Below are positions 1 through 6,849 of a stretch of 20,825 bases of DNA, in pieces. Under the pieces are notes generated by a model that did not search any database, was not told where the DNA came from, and saw only the letters and a list, made by a program, of their open reading frames with translations. Made by a program: the position numbers and the translations under genes. Source of the DNA: Candidatus Parcubacteria bacterium (GTDB lineage Bacteria > Patescibacteriota > Saccharimonadia > Saccharimonadales > Saccharimonadaceae); contig JAEWBQ010000026.1 of assembly GCA_023391075.1 (NCBI GenBank), forward strand, positions 1 through 20,825, written 5' to 3'. How positions within the stretch are numbered: the first letter of the stretch is position 1; the number at the start of each line of letters is the position of its first letter.

Positions 1-269
1 ATACCAATCAGCAGGCCGCTAATCACTGACCAAGTGAGCGGGGTGACGGTAATGTAGCCCGGCTCGAACAGCAAGACGACGGTGGCGGTCAGCAGGACGG
101 TCATGACGGCTGCACCGCTGACGAAACTGCCCATCAGGTGCATCAAGCGATGATGGGCGGTCTTTTTGCCGATGGCGTGCCCACTGAGGAGCGTGAGCAT
201 GCTGACGCTCAGCTGGAAGCTGGCGTGGATCAGAGCGGCGAAGGCGATGACTGCAAATGTTGCAAGCAT
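1..269 (-). CDS. Partial multi-pass membrane protein, unknown family (C-terminus outside window)
   Basis: The first 89 codons read from the minus strand, starting at an ATG (bases 269-267) and running off the left edge without a stop. The visible protein begins MLATFAVIAFAALIHASFQL and is strongly hydrophobic: a first membrane segment at about residues 1-25, a basic patch with several His, Lys and Arg at about 34-45 (GKKTAHHRLMH), then two more hydrophobic stretches at about 52-70 and from about 79 on. An AAGAGGT ribosome-binding-like sequence lies at 287-293, about 17 bases ahead of the ATG, which is rather far. A promoter is readable at 301-330. The gene is divergent from the 49-residue gene at 418. 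I do not recognise the family; transporter or exporter would be a guess. The reading frame is convincing; function is open. Confidence 0.7.
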   Translation of the reverse strand, partial: MLATFAVIAFAALIHASFQLSVSMLTLLSGHAIGKKTAHHRLMHLMGSFVSGAAVMTVLLTATVVLLFEPGYITVTPLTWSVISGLLIG

Positions 270-300
270 AATGTTTGTGTTTTGTTACCTCTTGGACTTA

Positions 301-330
301 GTTATAGCATAAGCGGCAGTGATATGGCAA
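301..330 (-). promoter_or_regulatory. Promoter for the partial membrane protein gene
   Basis: On the minus strand TTGCCA (330-325), an 18-base spacer and TATAAC (306-301) match sigma-70-type -35 and -10 boxes. The predicted start of transcription is near 294, just ahead of the AAGAGGT at 293-287. Confidence 0.5.
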
Positions 331-348
331 AAATCAAGCAAAAAGGTA

Positions 349-378
349 TTGCTTTTTTATGCCTTTTATGCTTAAATA
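349..378 (+). promoter_or_regulatory. Possible promoter for the 49-residue gene
   Basis: TTGCTT (349-354), an 18-base spacer and TAAATA (373-378) lie in an AT-rich stretch that contrasts with the GC-rich surroundings, about 40 bases before the ATG at 418. The boxes are imperfect and another -10 choice in this AT-rich stretch is possible. Confidence 0.35.
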
Positions 379-417
379 AATACATAACATAACAAAAACA
401 AAAAGGAAGCAAACAAC

Positions 418-567
418 ATGGATATTTCGACCGCCGACATCGAAGCCGTCACTTTTACGGACATTCTCGATCTGGCCACCTGGAACCGTCCACGCACCTC
501 TGATGAGCTTCGCAGTTTTGTCGACGCCCACCATGCTGCCCTGCCGGACGATTTGGATATCGAATAA
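418..567 (+). CDS. Small acidic protein of 49 residues, unknown
   Basis: The frame ATG 418 to TAA 565-567 encodes 49 residues, beginning MDISTADIEAVTFTDILDLA and ending LPDDLDIE. A clear Shine-Dalgarno sequence (AAAAGGAAG) lies 9 bases ahead of the ATG, an AT-rich promoter-like stretch lies upstream, and a good intrinsic terminator follows 25 bases after the stop. It therefore looks like a complete single-gene transcription unit despite its size. The product is acidic (many Asp and Glu), has no signal peptide, membrane segment or cysteine, and may form short amphipathic helices, for example around RTSDELRSFVDAHHAAL. It is divergent from the membrane protein gene at 269. I do not recognise a family and assign no function. 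The coding call rests on the signals around it rather than on homology. Confidence 0.6.
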   Translation: MDISTADIEAVTFTDILDLATWNRPRTSDELRSFVDAHHAALPDDLDIE

Positions 568-592
568 TTGCCATTTGCGATACCACTGCGTG

Positions 593-622
593 ACCACGCC
601 TTGCTAACGAGGCGTGGTTTTA
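593..622 (+). terminator. Intrinsic terminator after the 49-residue gene
   Basis: A perfect 9-bp stem, ACCACGCCT (593-601) with AGGCGTGGT (610-618), encloses an 8-base loop and is followed by TTTTAT (617-622 overlaps the stem end). It lies 25 bases after the stop codon at 567, so it closes that gene's transcript and separates it from the next gene at 725. Confidence 0.75.
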
Positions 623-724
623 TGTCGTGCGCAAACAATAGCCGCAAATGAGTGAAGTAGATTACAGAATTACCAGACCTCGACTGCTACGCTAAGGGCA
701 TAACAGACTAGCAAAGGAGCTACT

Positions 725-1117
725 ATGGCAGTAGAAAGCCGTGAAACGACCGAAGTTTACCAAACGAATGAGGCGCCCGCACCTCAAGCTACCCGTACCG
801 TACGCACGAGCCGCGCAGGCGGTTCATTAATGCTGTACCGAATTATCTGGCTGATCGCAGGCATTATCATCGCCCTGCTAGCACTCCGGGTCATCCTGCT
901 CCTCCTGGGGGCAAACGAAGCGGCACCGTTTGTTGGCTTCGTGTACGCGCTAAGCAGCGTGTTTGCCTGGCCGTTTTACGGCATCTTCGGCTACACGCCG
1001 CACTACGGCCAGTCGGTGCTGGAAATCAGCAGCATCGTGGCGATTATCGTCTACGCGCTAATCGCGTGGGGTCTTGGCAAGTTGGCGACGCTGACGACCA
1101 GCCGTACGGATATCTAA
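725..1117 (+). CDS. YggT-like integral membrane protein
   Basis: 130 residues preceded by a good ribosome binding site (AAAGGAG, 7 bases before the ATG). The first 33 residues are polar and probably cytosolic, with several Thr and Arg. A hydrophobic segment follows at about 36-61, then a loop carrying SSVFAWPFYGIFGYTPHYG (about 77-95), and a second hydrophobic segment at about 99-118. The two-helix layout with an aromatic/proline-rich loop resembles half of the YggT family, whose members are linked to cell division and osmotic phenotypes in other bacteria; the exact role is unknown. The gene runs tail-to-tail into the hydrolase gene on the other strand and shares 60 bases with it. Family assignment is moderate; membrane location is clear. 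Confidence 0.75.
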   Translation: MAVESRETTEVYQTNEAPAPQATRTVRTSRAGGSLMLYRIIWLIAGIIIALLALRVILLLLGANEAAPFVGFVYALSSVFAWPFYGIFGYTPHYGQSVLEISSIVAIIVYALIAWGLGKLATLTTSRTDI

Positions 1118-1804
1118 CAGGCTGATGCTGGCGGTCAGGGCGCGGTGATCCGACAAATCATCGCCGGAGGTCGTGACCTGCTCGAGTGCATAGGACTTGG
1201 GGACAAGCGCGTAATCAATGCGCTTGTCTTCCCTCGGATAGGAGATGTAATCGAACGCCGTCGATGCGACGTAATGGTCGCGCCACAGTTCGGCGCTGGC
1301 GTCGAGATCGTTAAGATTGAAATCACCCATGATGATACGTTGCTCACCGCGTGCGGCCAAGATGTCGAACAGCTCCTGGAGCTGTGGGGTAGCAAAGTCG
1401 AAATCATCGGTAATCGAGAAGTGAATGTTGGCAATCGGCACCACTTGCTCGTCGATGTAGATGTCGAGCAACTGGACGATGCGCTGATGGTGGTCGTCTT
1501 CGGCTTGCTTGAGGACGATGGTGTCGCTGCTGACGATTGGGTGACGACTCAGTGCGGCGAGGCCCTCGCGGTAGACGGGATACTCCAGGCCGACCTGTAG
1601 ACGGCTGATCACGCTTTGCTGATAGGGAAAGTGCAGGGTGCCGTTGAGGAGCTGCGCTTGGTTATATGGCGAGATGTCCGGCAGATAGACAGCTTCCTGG
1701 AAGAGGACGATGTCGGGCGCTTCCGCGGTCAGGTGAGTAATGATGGCGGCTTCCCGGGTGTCCCAGTGGTCAAAGCCTTGCAGATTGAGCGTCGTAATTT
1801 TCAT
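1058..1804 (-). CDS. Endonuclease/exonuclease/phosphatase (EEP) family hydrolase
   Basis: 248 residues from the ATG at 1804 (MKITTLNLQG). A longer frame extends upstream to 1891, but it would run through the promoter region and lacks the family's usual beginning. Metal- and phosphate-binding motifs of the DNase I-like fold are visible in order: N7 (TLNLQG), E37 (LFQEA), H128 (ANIHFS), D161/N163 (MGDFNLND), D197 (RIDYAL) and D219/H220 (SDHRALTA). The family cleaves phosphodiester or phosphomonoester bonds in nucleic acids, phospholipids or inositol phosphates; substrate cannot be read from the sequence. No signal peptide is seen, so action is probably cytosolic. The last 19 codons overlap the end of the convergent yggT-like gene. 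A TATACT box lies 14 bases before the ATG and no Shine-Dalgarno sequence is visible. Confidence 0.88.
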   Translation of the reverse strand: MKITTLNLQGFDHWDTREAAIITHLTAEAPDIVLFQEAVYLPDISPYNQAQLLNGTLHFPYQQSVISRLQVGLEYPVYREGLAALSRHPIVSSDTIVLKQAEDDHHQRIVQLLDIYIDEQVVPIANIHFSITDDFDFATPQLQELFDILAARGEQRIIMGDFNLNDLDASAELWRDHYVASTAFDYISYPREDKRIDYALVPKSYALEQVTTSGDDLSDHRALTASISLLDIRTAGRQRRQLAKTPRD

Positions 1805-1818
1805 AATGCTTGTGTCTA

Positions 1819-1824
1819 AGTATA
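1819..1824 (-). promoter_or_regulatory. -10 box for the EEP hydrolase gene
   Basis: TATACT reads on the minus strand at 1824-1819, 14 bases before the ATG at 1804. A -35 box is poor (ATGTTA at 17-base spacing). The predicted 5' leader would be only about 7 bases. It lies back-to-back with the promoter of the gene at 1882. Confidence 0.45.
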
Positions 1825-1845
1825 GCGCTGATTGACCTGAATAAC

Positions 1846-1874
1846 ATGACAAAATTAAGGATAAGTGAGATAAT
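1846..1874 (+). promoter_or_regulatory. Promoter placing transcription start at the ATG at 1882
   Basis: ATGACA (1846-1851), 17-base spacer, GATAAT (1869-1874): five of six consensus bases in each box. Only 7 bases separate the -10 box from the ATG at 1882, so transcription would start at or within a base of the start codon (leaderless). Confidence 0.6.
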
Positions 1875-1881
1875 AAGACTA

Positions 1882-2259
1882 ATGAAGACAAAATTTAAGC
1901 TCGTTATTATGTCTTTCGGCGTGACCATGCTGGTGACGATCGGGCTTGCGGTGGTGTCTCTCTATACGTATCATCAGGGCGCTAACCTGCGTAAAACTAC
2001 AGCGGCCGGTCCGGCGCCAACCACGCTTAATTCGCTGGCGACCCATAATCCTGGTATTGCTGAAACGACGACCGTCGCAGCTCCGTCTACCACTCAGCCT
2101 GATGCAGTGCAGCCGTCACAGGCGCCGCAGGCGAGCAGTGAACAGCACGACCAAGGCAAGTCGCCGTTTGATAACCCGACCAAAGTTATGACGAACATGG
2201 GTCCGAATAATCCGGCGCTCCTCAAGGGACTGCCGGCATTCCTGCGTAACAATCTCTAG
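1882..2259 (+). CDS. Membrane-anchored protein with Thr/Pro/Ala/Gln-rich tail, unknown
   Basis: 125 residues from ATG 1882 (MKTKFKLVIMSFGVTMLVTI). Starts further upstream (ATG 1846 or before 1820) are possible by frame, but the first falls inside the -35 box of a good promoter whose predicted start of transcription coincides with 1882. Residues 1-6 are basic, residues 7-29 form a single hydrophobic segment (uncleaved signal anchor or signal peptide), and the remaining ~95 residues are low-complexity, rich in Thr, Pro, Ala, Gln and Ser, ending GLPAFLRNNL. This layout points to an exported, flexible, possibly wall- or surface-exposed chain anchored at its N-terminus. No enzymatic motif and no cysteine is present. 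Family unknown. The arsR-type gene follows after 77 bases with its own promoter. Confidence 0.65.
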   Translation: MKTKFKLVIMSFGVTMLVTIGLAVVSLYTYHQGANLRKTTAAGPAPTTLNSLATHNPGIAETTTVAAPSTTQPDAVQPSQAPQASSEQHDQGKSPFDNPTKVMTNMGPNNPALLKGLPAFLRNNL

Positions 2260-2278
2260 CAAGCGGTATAGCATGGGA

Positions 2279-2290
2279 GTCCCCTGGGAC
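2279..2290. promoter_or_regulatory. Inverted repeat, possible operator before the arsR-type gene
   Basis: GTCCC-CT-GGGAC (2279-2290) is a 5+2+5 inverted repeat ending 9 bases before the -35 box of the regulator gene. ArsR-family proteins bind short inverted repeats near their own promoters, so it could be the operator; the assignment is speculative and the site does not overlap the promoter itself. Confidence 0.25.
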
Positions 2291-2299
2291 ATAAACCCG

Positions 2300-2328
2300 T
2301 TGATTTTTTTCGACTGATTACGCATACT
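2300..2328 (+). promoter_or_regulatory. Promoter of the arsR-type / exporter operon
   Basis: TTGATT (2300-2305), 17-base spacer, CATACT (2323-2328). The ATG at 2337 follows the -10 box by 8 bases with no Shine-Dalgarno sequence, again suggesting a leaderless start. Confidence 0.55.
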
Positions 2329-2336
2329 GATAGATA

Positions 2337-2657
2337 ATGAATCATGTCGAAACGCTTCGCCAGTTATTTACGGAGAGCCTTCCCCTCTTCAGTGCTTTGG
2401 GCGACCCCGTCCGGCAGCAGCTCGTGCTGCTGATGATGGATGGCAAGCGGCGGTCGGTGGCCGAACTGGCTCAAGAAACCGATCTGGCGCGGCCAACGAT
2501 CTCGCATCACTTGAGGATTCTCAAGGATGCGCATATCATCGCCAGCCACAAGGTGGGGCGCAAGATTTATTACCAGCCGCAGATGGGGCAGTATTTTACT
2601 CCTGTCAAAGAATTAGTGAACACAGTAATCGAGCTTGAGGGCGGAAAAGGACGGTAG
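2337..2657 (+). CDS. ArsR-type winged-helix transcriptional regulator without cysteines
   Basis: 106 residues. The core LFSALGDPVRQQLVLLM (about 17-33), VAELAQETDLARPTISHHLR (about 41-60, the helix-turn-helix) and the wing region around IIASHKVGRKIYYQ (about 67-80) are typical of ArsR/SmtB-like repressors that dissociate from DNA on binding a ligand. There is no cysteine at all, so a thiolate metal site of the ArsR or CadC kind is excluded; a His/Asp site, an organic ligand or another mode of sensing is possible. The stop codon is 5 bases before the start of the MMPL exporter, so the two form an operon and the regulator most likely controls the exporter. The start is fixed by promoter spacing and by the family's usual length. 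Confidence 0.88.
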   Translation: MNHVETLRQLFTESLPLFSALGDPVRQQLVLLMMDGKRRSVAELAQETDLARPTISHHLRILKDAHIIASHKVGRKIYYQPQMGQYFTPVKELVNTVIELEGGKGR

Positions 2658-2662
2658 AGAGC

Positions 2663-5050
2663 ATGGCGCAGTGGCTACATAAGATTGGACTAGGGGCGTT
2701 TACGCATCCTTGGCGCGTGGTGGCGGGTTGGCTGCTGCTGCTTGCGGTACTCGGCGGCTTGGCAGCACATTTTATCAAACCGACCAGTTCGGCCATTTCT
2801 ATCCCCGGCACCCAGGCACAGCGGGCGATTGACCGGGCGAGCGAACTGTTTCCGAGTGGTGGCAAGGGCACGGGCCGAATTGTCTTTCATGCGACGCGTG
2901 GAACAGTGGCAGACCAGCGCGCATCAATCGAGGCGCTCGTGCAAAAGGTCAAGGCGATCGACGGCGTGACGCAGGTGGTCAGTCCGTTTGATGCCGCACA
3001 GTTCATCGCGCCTGATGGCACAATCGGGTATGCGCAGGTACAGCTCAAAGGACTGAACGGGTCGATTGACAAGACAGTCACCGAGCGCGTTGACGCGGCT
3101 GTCGCTGCGGCGCGGAGCGAGTCGCTGCAGGTCGAAGTGGGCGGCGATCTGATCAATAAGACACCAGGGGAAATCCTTGGAATCGGCGAAGTCGCAGGCG
3201 TCGTGGTTGCGCTTGCGGTCTTGATTATGACGCTTGGCTCGCTGATTGCCGCCGGCATGCCAATCGTGACGGCGCTTGTCGGCGTCGGCGTCAGTATGGC
3301 CGGCTTGTTTGCGATGAGTCAGTTGTTTACGATCAGTTCGACCACACCGGTGCTCGCAGTGATGCTGGGACTGGCGGTTGGAATCGACTATTCCCTCTTT
3401 ATCATTAATAAATACCGTGGGTATGCGCTACAGGGGTACGGGTATCGGGAGGCGGCGGCGCGGGCGACCGGGACGGCCGGCAACGCGGTAGTGTTTGCGG
3501 CGATGACCGTGGTGATCGCGCTGGCATCACTGACGATCGTGAATATTCCATTCATGACGACGATGGGGCTGGTGGGTGCTGGCAGTGTGGCGGTGGCGGC
3601 GCTGGGGGCAATCAGTTTGGTGCCTGCCCTTCTGGGTCTGGCGGGGCAGCGTATCTTTGGCAAAAAGGCGCGGGCAACTGTCGCAACCGCCCAAGCACGA
3701 GGTGTTAATAGAACTGATTCCGTCGATGCCCACACTGTGTGGTACCGGTGGGGCGCCGCGCTGACACGCCGACCGATTGTCATCCTGATTGGTGCCGTGT
3801 TGTTACTTGGCGTCATCGCGTGGCCGGCGCGCAACTTGACACTCGGCTTGCCAACTGACCAGTATGCCGCTACGGATACGACGCAGCGTAAGGCCTATGA
3901 TCTGTTAAGCCAAGGGTTTGGGGCTGGTTTCAACGGGCCGCTGACCGTTGTGACCGAAGGTTTGCCGGCGGTGAGCGACGCTGATCGAAGCGCTGTCCGT
4001 CAGGCTGCCATGGGAGAATTTAACAAGCGGGTTGCAGAGGCGACCGCTAAACAGCAGGCGGCATTTGCACAACAAGCTGCGCAGGCAGTGACGCCACAAC
4101 AGCAGCTTGCCTTGCAGCAGCAAATTGCGCAGGCGCAGATGGCGGGCGAGCAACAAAAGCAGGCAGCGCTGGCACAAATTGATCAGCAAGTGGCCCAGTA
4201 CGCCAAGCTCGTGCAGTTGCAAAAAGTCGCCGCCGCGATTGCCAAGGAGCCGAACGTTGACCAGGCACTGCCGGCGGTAGCAACCGCCGACGGCACGGCG
4301 GGTATCATCCAGGTGATTCCGAAATCAGCACCGGCCGCAGGCGCAACCACTGATTTGATTAAACATCTACGTGATCCGGCGGTCCAGCAGCGCCTAACGG
4401 GCAGTCGTCACGTGAGCCTGGCGGTCACTGGGTCGACCGCTCTGCAGGAAGATATCAGCGCCAAATTGGCCGCTGCCCTGCCGCAGTACTTGGCGATCGT
4501 CGTCGGACTATCACTGATATTGCTGATCGTGGCATTCCGTTCGATCATCGTGCCGCTCAAGGCAACACTCGGGTTTCTGCTGTCGGTCGCGGCCATGTTC
4601 GGTGCGCTGGTAGCGGTTTTTCAGTGGGGCTGGTTCGGCGTGGCCGCAGCGCCTGGTCCGATCGTCAGTTTCATTCCTATTATCGCCATCGGCATTCTCT
4701 TTGGTCTTGCGATGGACTACGAATTCTTCCTGGTATCGAGCATGCACGAAGCGTATACGCATGGCGCCAGTGCTAAGCAGGCCGTGGTGCGCGGCTTTGG
4801 GGCCGGCAGCAAGGTCGTAACGGCGGCTGGCGTGATCATGGTGAGCGTCTTTGCCGGCTTTATCTTTAACCACGACAGCACGATTCAGGCGATGGGCTTT
4901 GGGCTGGCGACCGGTATTTTGGTCGATGCCTTTATCGTTCGTATGACGATCATCCCTGCAGTGATGACGCTGCTCGGCCGTGCCGCCTGGTGGCTCCCTC
5001 GGTGGCTGGACCGTCTGCTGCCGCACGTCTCGATCGAAGGCGAGGAATAA
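2663..5050 (+). CDS. MMPL/RND-type membrane exporter
   Basis: 795 residues with the RND layout: a first helix (about 15-37), a first periplasmic/extracellular domain (about 40-170), five helices (about 172-330), a seventh helix (about 370-388), a second extracellular domain (about 390-605) and five final helices (about 606-775). The Asp-Tyr pairs that carry the proton relay in MmpL3-like proteins are present in both halves: AVGIDYSLFI (D242-Y243) and GLAMDYEFFL (D685-Y686). MMPL proteins move lipids, glycolipids or toxic small molecules using the proton gradient. The second extracellular domain carries an Ala/Gln-rich, probably coiled-coil segment (about 440-525). AAAGGAC precedes the ATG and the gene is coupled to the ArsR-type regulator, pointing to induced efflux. 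Substrate is not readable. It converges with the YihY gene, 3 bases apart. Confidence 0.92.
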   Translation: MAQWLHKIGLGAFTHPWRVVAGWLLLLAVLGGLAAHFIKPTSSAISIPGTQAQRAIDRASELFPSGGKGTGRIVFHATRGTVADQRASIEALVQKVKAIDGVTQVVSPFDAAQFIAPDGTIGYAQVQLKGLNGSIDKTVTERVDAAVAAARSESLQVEVGGDLINKTPGEILGIGEVAGVVVALAVLIMTLGSLIAAGMPIVTALVGVGVSMAGLFAMSQLFTISSTTPVLAVMLGLAVGIDYSLFIINKYRGYALQGYGYREAAARATGTAGNAVVFAAMTVVIALASLTIVNIPFMTTMGLVGAGSVAVAALGAISLVPALLGLAGQRIFGKKARATVATAQARGVNRTDSVDAHTVWYRWGAALTRRPIVILIGAVLLLGVIAWPARNLTLGLPTDQYAATDTTQRKAYDLLSQGFGAGFNGPLTVVTEGLPAVSDADRSAVRQAAMGEFNKRVAEATAKQQAAFAQQAAQAVTPQQQLALQQQIAQAQMAGEQQKQAALAQIDQQVAQYAKLVQLQKVAAAIAKEPNVDQALPAVATADGTAGIIQVIPKSAPAAGATTDLIKHLRDPAVQQRLTGSRHVSLAVTGSTALQEDISAKLAAALPQYLAIVVGLSLILLIVAFRSIIVPLKATLGFLLSVAAMFGALVAVFQWGWFGVAAAPGPIVSFIPIIAIGILFGLAMDYEFFLVSSMHEAYTHGASAKQAVVRGFGAGSKVVTAAGVIMVSVFAGFIFNHDSTIQAMGFGLATGILVDAFIVRMTIIPAVMTLLGRAAWWLPRWLDRLLPHVSIEGEE

Positions 5051-5053
5051 TTA

Positions 5054-6025
5054 CTAGATTGTCGTGCGCGTATCCGTCTGCTGTTCGAGACGGTGATTGA
5101 CCTCGGCACCTAGCAGGAAGATAAAAGCCGACAGATGGAGCCACGTCATTAGGATGACGATACCGGCGAAGATGCCATATGACCGGCTGAAGTTGCCGTA
5201 ATTTTGTGCGTACAAAAAGAACAGGGCTGTGCCGATCAGCCAGATGATCGTCGCTGCAGCGGCACCCCAACTCACCCACTGCCACTTGGGCTCGGTGCGG
5301 TTTGGGCCATACCGGTAGAAGGTCGCCAGGATGATAGTAAGGACGACGACAATCATTGGCCAGCGCAGCCAGAGAAGTGGTGCGGCGACCGCGCCCGGCA
5401 ACCCAATGCCCTGCAGGATGGTAGGACTGACGAGCAGAAGTGCGAGCAGGGCGAAGCCGAGCACCAGTCCGCCCAGTGTCAGTGCTAAGCTAATCAGCCG
5501 CACCTTGATAAAACTGCGGGTTTCGGTGACGTCATAACTGTAATTTGTGGCTTTGATGAGGTTTTGAGTGGCGGCCGAAGCACTGTAGAGCGACAGTAGG
5601 ATGGCGATGATCGCCACGAAAATATTGCTGGCTTGTTTGTGAGACAGAGTTTGCAGCTGGGTGCTGATGAGTCCGGCTAAATCTTTAGGCAAGTGGGTAT
5701 TGAGTAAGCCGACGACATCGGCCATTTGGTGCTGGCCGATAACCAGGGCGGCAATGGCCGCGGCTGCGGCGAGCAGTGGAAAGAACGACAAGGTCGTAAA
5801 GAACGCGATACCGGCTGATGACATGGGCAGACTCTTGTCGCGGAGGGCGGCCTTCGTTTCCTTTAGCGCTCGCTTCCAGGCACGTTCTGATAGTTGTGGC
5901 GGACTATCGGCGCCGTGCGAGGCGGCAGGGGCTGCTGCGCGGCGACTATTTTTGGCGACGTACCTACTAATCACAAGAGTAATCAGACTGAGATAGGCAA
6001 TAAGCGCAAACTTTGGTTTTTTCAT
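5054..6025 (-). CDS. YihY/BrkB family membrane protein
   Basis: 323 residues from the ATG at 6025, with AAGGGGG just ahead of it. Residues 6-22 form an extra N-terminal hydrophobic segment followed by an Ala/Ser/Pro linker (about 25-45); the family core follows at about 47-315. Recognisable core elements are the amphipathic first part (RDKSLPMSSAGIAFFTTLSF, 62-81), YRYGPNR (238-244) and the final YGIFAGIVILMTWLHLSAF...LLGAEVN (283-310). The family has about six membrane helices and was once annotated as RNase BN by error; its function is not established. The N-terminal extra helix is unlike the short cytosolic N-terminus common in the family. The gene ends 3 bases from the end of the convergent exporter gene, with no visible terminator between them. 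A TATAAT box lies at 6063-6068. Confidence 0.88.
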   Translation of the reverse strand: MKKPKFALIAYLSLITLVISRYVAKNSRRAAAPAASHGADSPPQLSERAWKRALKETKAALRDKSLPMSSAGIAFFTTLSFFPLLAAAAAIAALVIGQHQMADVVGLLNTHLPKDLAGLISTQLQTLSHKQASNIFVAIIAILLSLYSASAATQNLIKATNYSYDVTETRSFIKVRLISLALTLGGLVLGFALLALLLVSPTILQGIGLPGAVAAPLLWLRWPMIVVVLTIILATFYRYGPNRTEPKWQWVSWGAAAATIIWLIGTALFFLYAQNYGNFSRSYGIFAGIVILMTWLHLSAFIFLLGAEVNHRLEQQTDTRTTI

Positions 6026-6062
6026 CGTCCCCCTTCGCGGCGTGAAGTATGGTTACCATCTT

Positions 6063-6068
6063 ATTATA
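6063..6068 (-). promoter_or_regulatory. -10 box for the YihY gene
   Basis: A perfect TATAAT reads on the minus strand at 6068-6063, giving a leader of about 30 bases that includes the ribosome binding site. No good -35 box is seen at the usual spacing. Confidence 0.5.
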
Positions 6069-6150
6069 AGCCATGCGGACGAACCGATCGGCCTGGCGCC
6101 GTGACTGTCAAGAAGTGGCAGGTTTACGTAGCGCCTTCAGTGGCGTACGG

Positions 6151-6666
6151 CTATCGGAGCTCGCTGTATAACCAATCTATATTACCAGCGAGGTCATCGG
6201 TTAGGTTGACCAAATCCTCAATGTCTCTCCGTCGTACGGAATTACCAGAATTGAAGTAGTCATATAATTCTTGAGCACCAGTGTGAGACGGAAGAAACGC
6301 AGCGGACCATTCTTGCAGTACATCACGAGAGCTCTCCAGCGAGAGCCGTAGCTTTATGTCGTCAGGTATGCAATCAAAACCTTCCACTGAAGCGCCGGAT
6401 GCAATGCTGCGCAGCGCAGCGATTTGAGCGAACACACCTTGGTAACTAGCTACGGCAAAGTCTGCGTATCTTAGCGGGCTTACTTCAGAGCGTGAGCGCC
6501 GAGGGCCTGGTGTCTCTGGGTATAGGGTATCCTTGGGGTCAGAAGACTGCCCCAGTAGCCATCTCGCAAACTTCGAGGCCCTGTTTGGTGATGATTCTGG
6601 TGACGAATCAAAATCGGGTCGATCGGACGAATAACTTGAGTTGTCTTGTTCCATTGTTGGGCTCAT
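6151..6666 (-). CDS. Hypothetical protein, no recognised family
   Basis: 171 residues from ATG 6666 (MSPTMEQDNSS). A TTG at 6693 would add 9 residues, but it falls inside a possible promoter. The first ~60 residues are Ser/Pro/Asp-rich and probably disordered (about 15-35 and 45-60), with a short amphipathic stretch KFARWLLG between. The rest is a likely alpha-helical domain with many Leu, Ala and acidic residues, ending NIDWLYSELR. There are no membrane segments, and the single Cys (in FDCIPDD) is not part of an obvious metal site. No enzymatic motif is evident. Base composition looks less GC-rich than in the core genes to the right, and a second unusual gene lies just upstream, so an acquired islet is possible. 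About 185 bases separate its start from that gene's stop. Confidence 0.6.
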   Translation of the reverse strand: MSPTMEQDNSSYSSDRPDFDSSPESSPNRASKFARWLLGQSSDPKDTLYPETPGPRRSRSEVSPLRYADFAVASYQGVFAQIAALRSIASGASVEGFDCIPDDIKLRLSLESSRDVLQEWSAAFLPSHTGAQELYDYFNSGNSVRRRDIEDLVNLTDDLAGNIDWLYSELR

Positions 6667-6672
6667 TTTGAA

Positions 6673-6700
6673 TTTATTCTCAAAGTCTGTCAAGCTGCAA
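6673..6700 (-). promoter_or_regulatory. Weak promoter candidate for the gene starting at 6666
   Basis: TTGCAG (6700-6695), 16-base spacer and AATAAA (6678-6673) on the minus strand, six bases before ATG 6666. The spacing copies the leaderless arrangement at hrcA and at 11122, but the -10 box is poor. Confidence 0.3.
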
Positions 6701-6849
6701 CGACAAAGCTGCCTGCCTTCCTATATTCACCTTGATTGCTACGCTTCTGATTAGCACCATGTCGCTAAGCGCAGTCGTCTATTGTCGACCGGCTGCATAA
6801 AGTGTCAAAAGTCATGCTGTGACGCGAAAACTAAGTGGCCATGCACATG

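Noticed and set aside
1145..1600. Long plus-strand frame opposite the EEP hydrolase gene
   Set aside because: The minus-strand frame carries a full set of family motifs; the plus frame is its antisense shadow in GC-rich DNA.
1805..1891. N-terminal extension of the EEP hydrolase (29 residues)
   Set aside because: The extension overlaps divergent promoter sequence and precedes the conserved family start MKITTLN.
4511..5026. Long minus-strand frame opposite the MMPL exporter
   Set aside because: Arg/His-rich antisense shadow without ribosome binding site; the exporter helices and Asp-Tyr motif are in the plus frame.
6026..6150. Gene content in the gap between the YihY gene and the gene at 6151
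   Set aside because: Only the -10 box at 6063-6068 and the ribosome binding site are visible; no credible frame.
6807..6823. Possible minus-strand terminator after the cysteine-repeat gene (GTCA..TGAC followed by TTTT)
   Set aside because: Only four base pairs; too weak to call.
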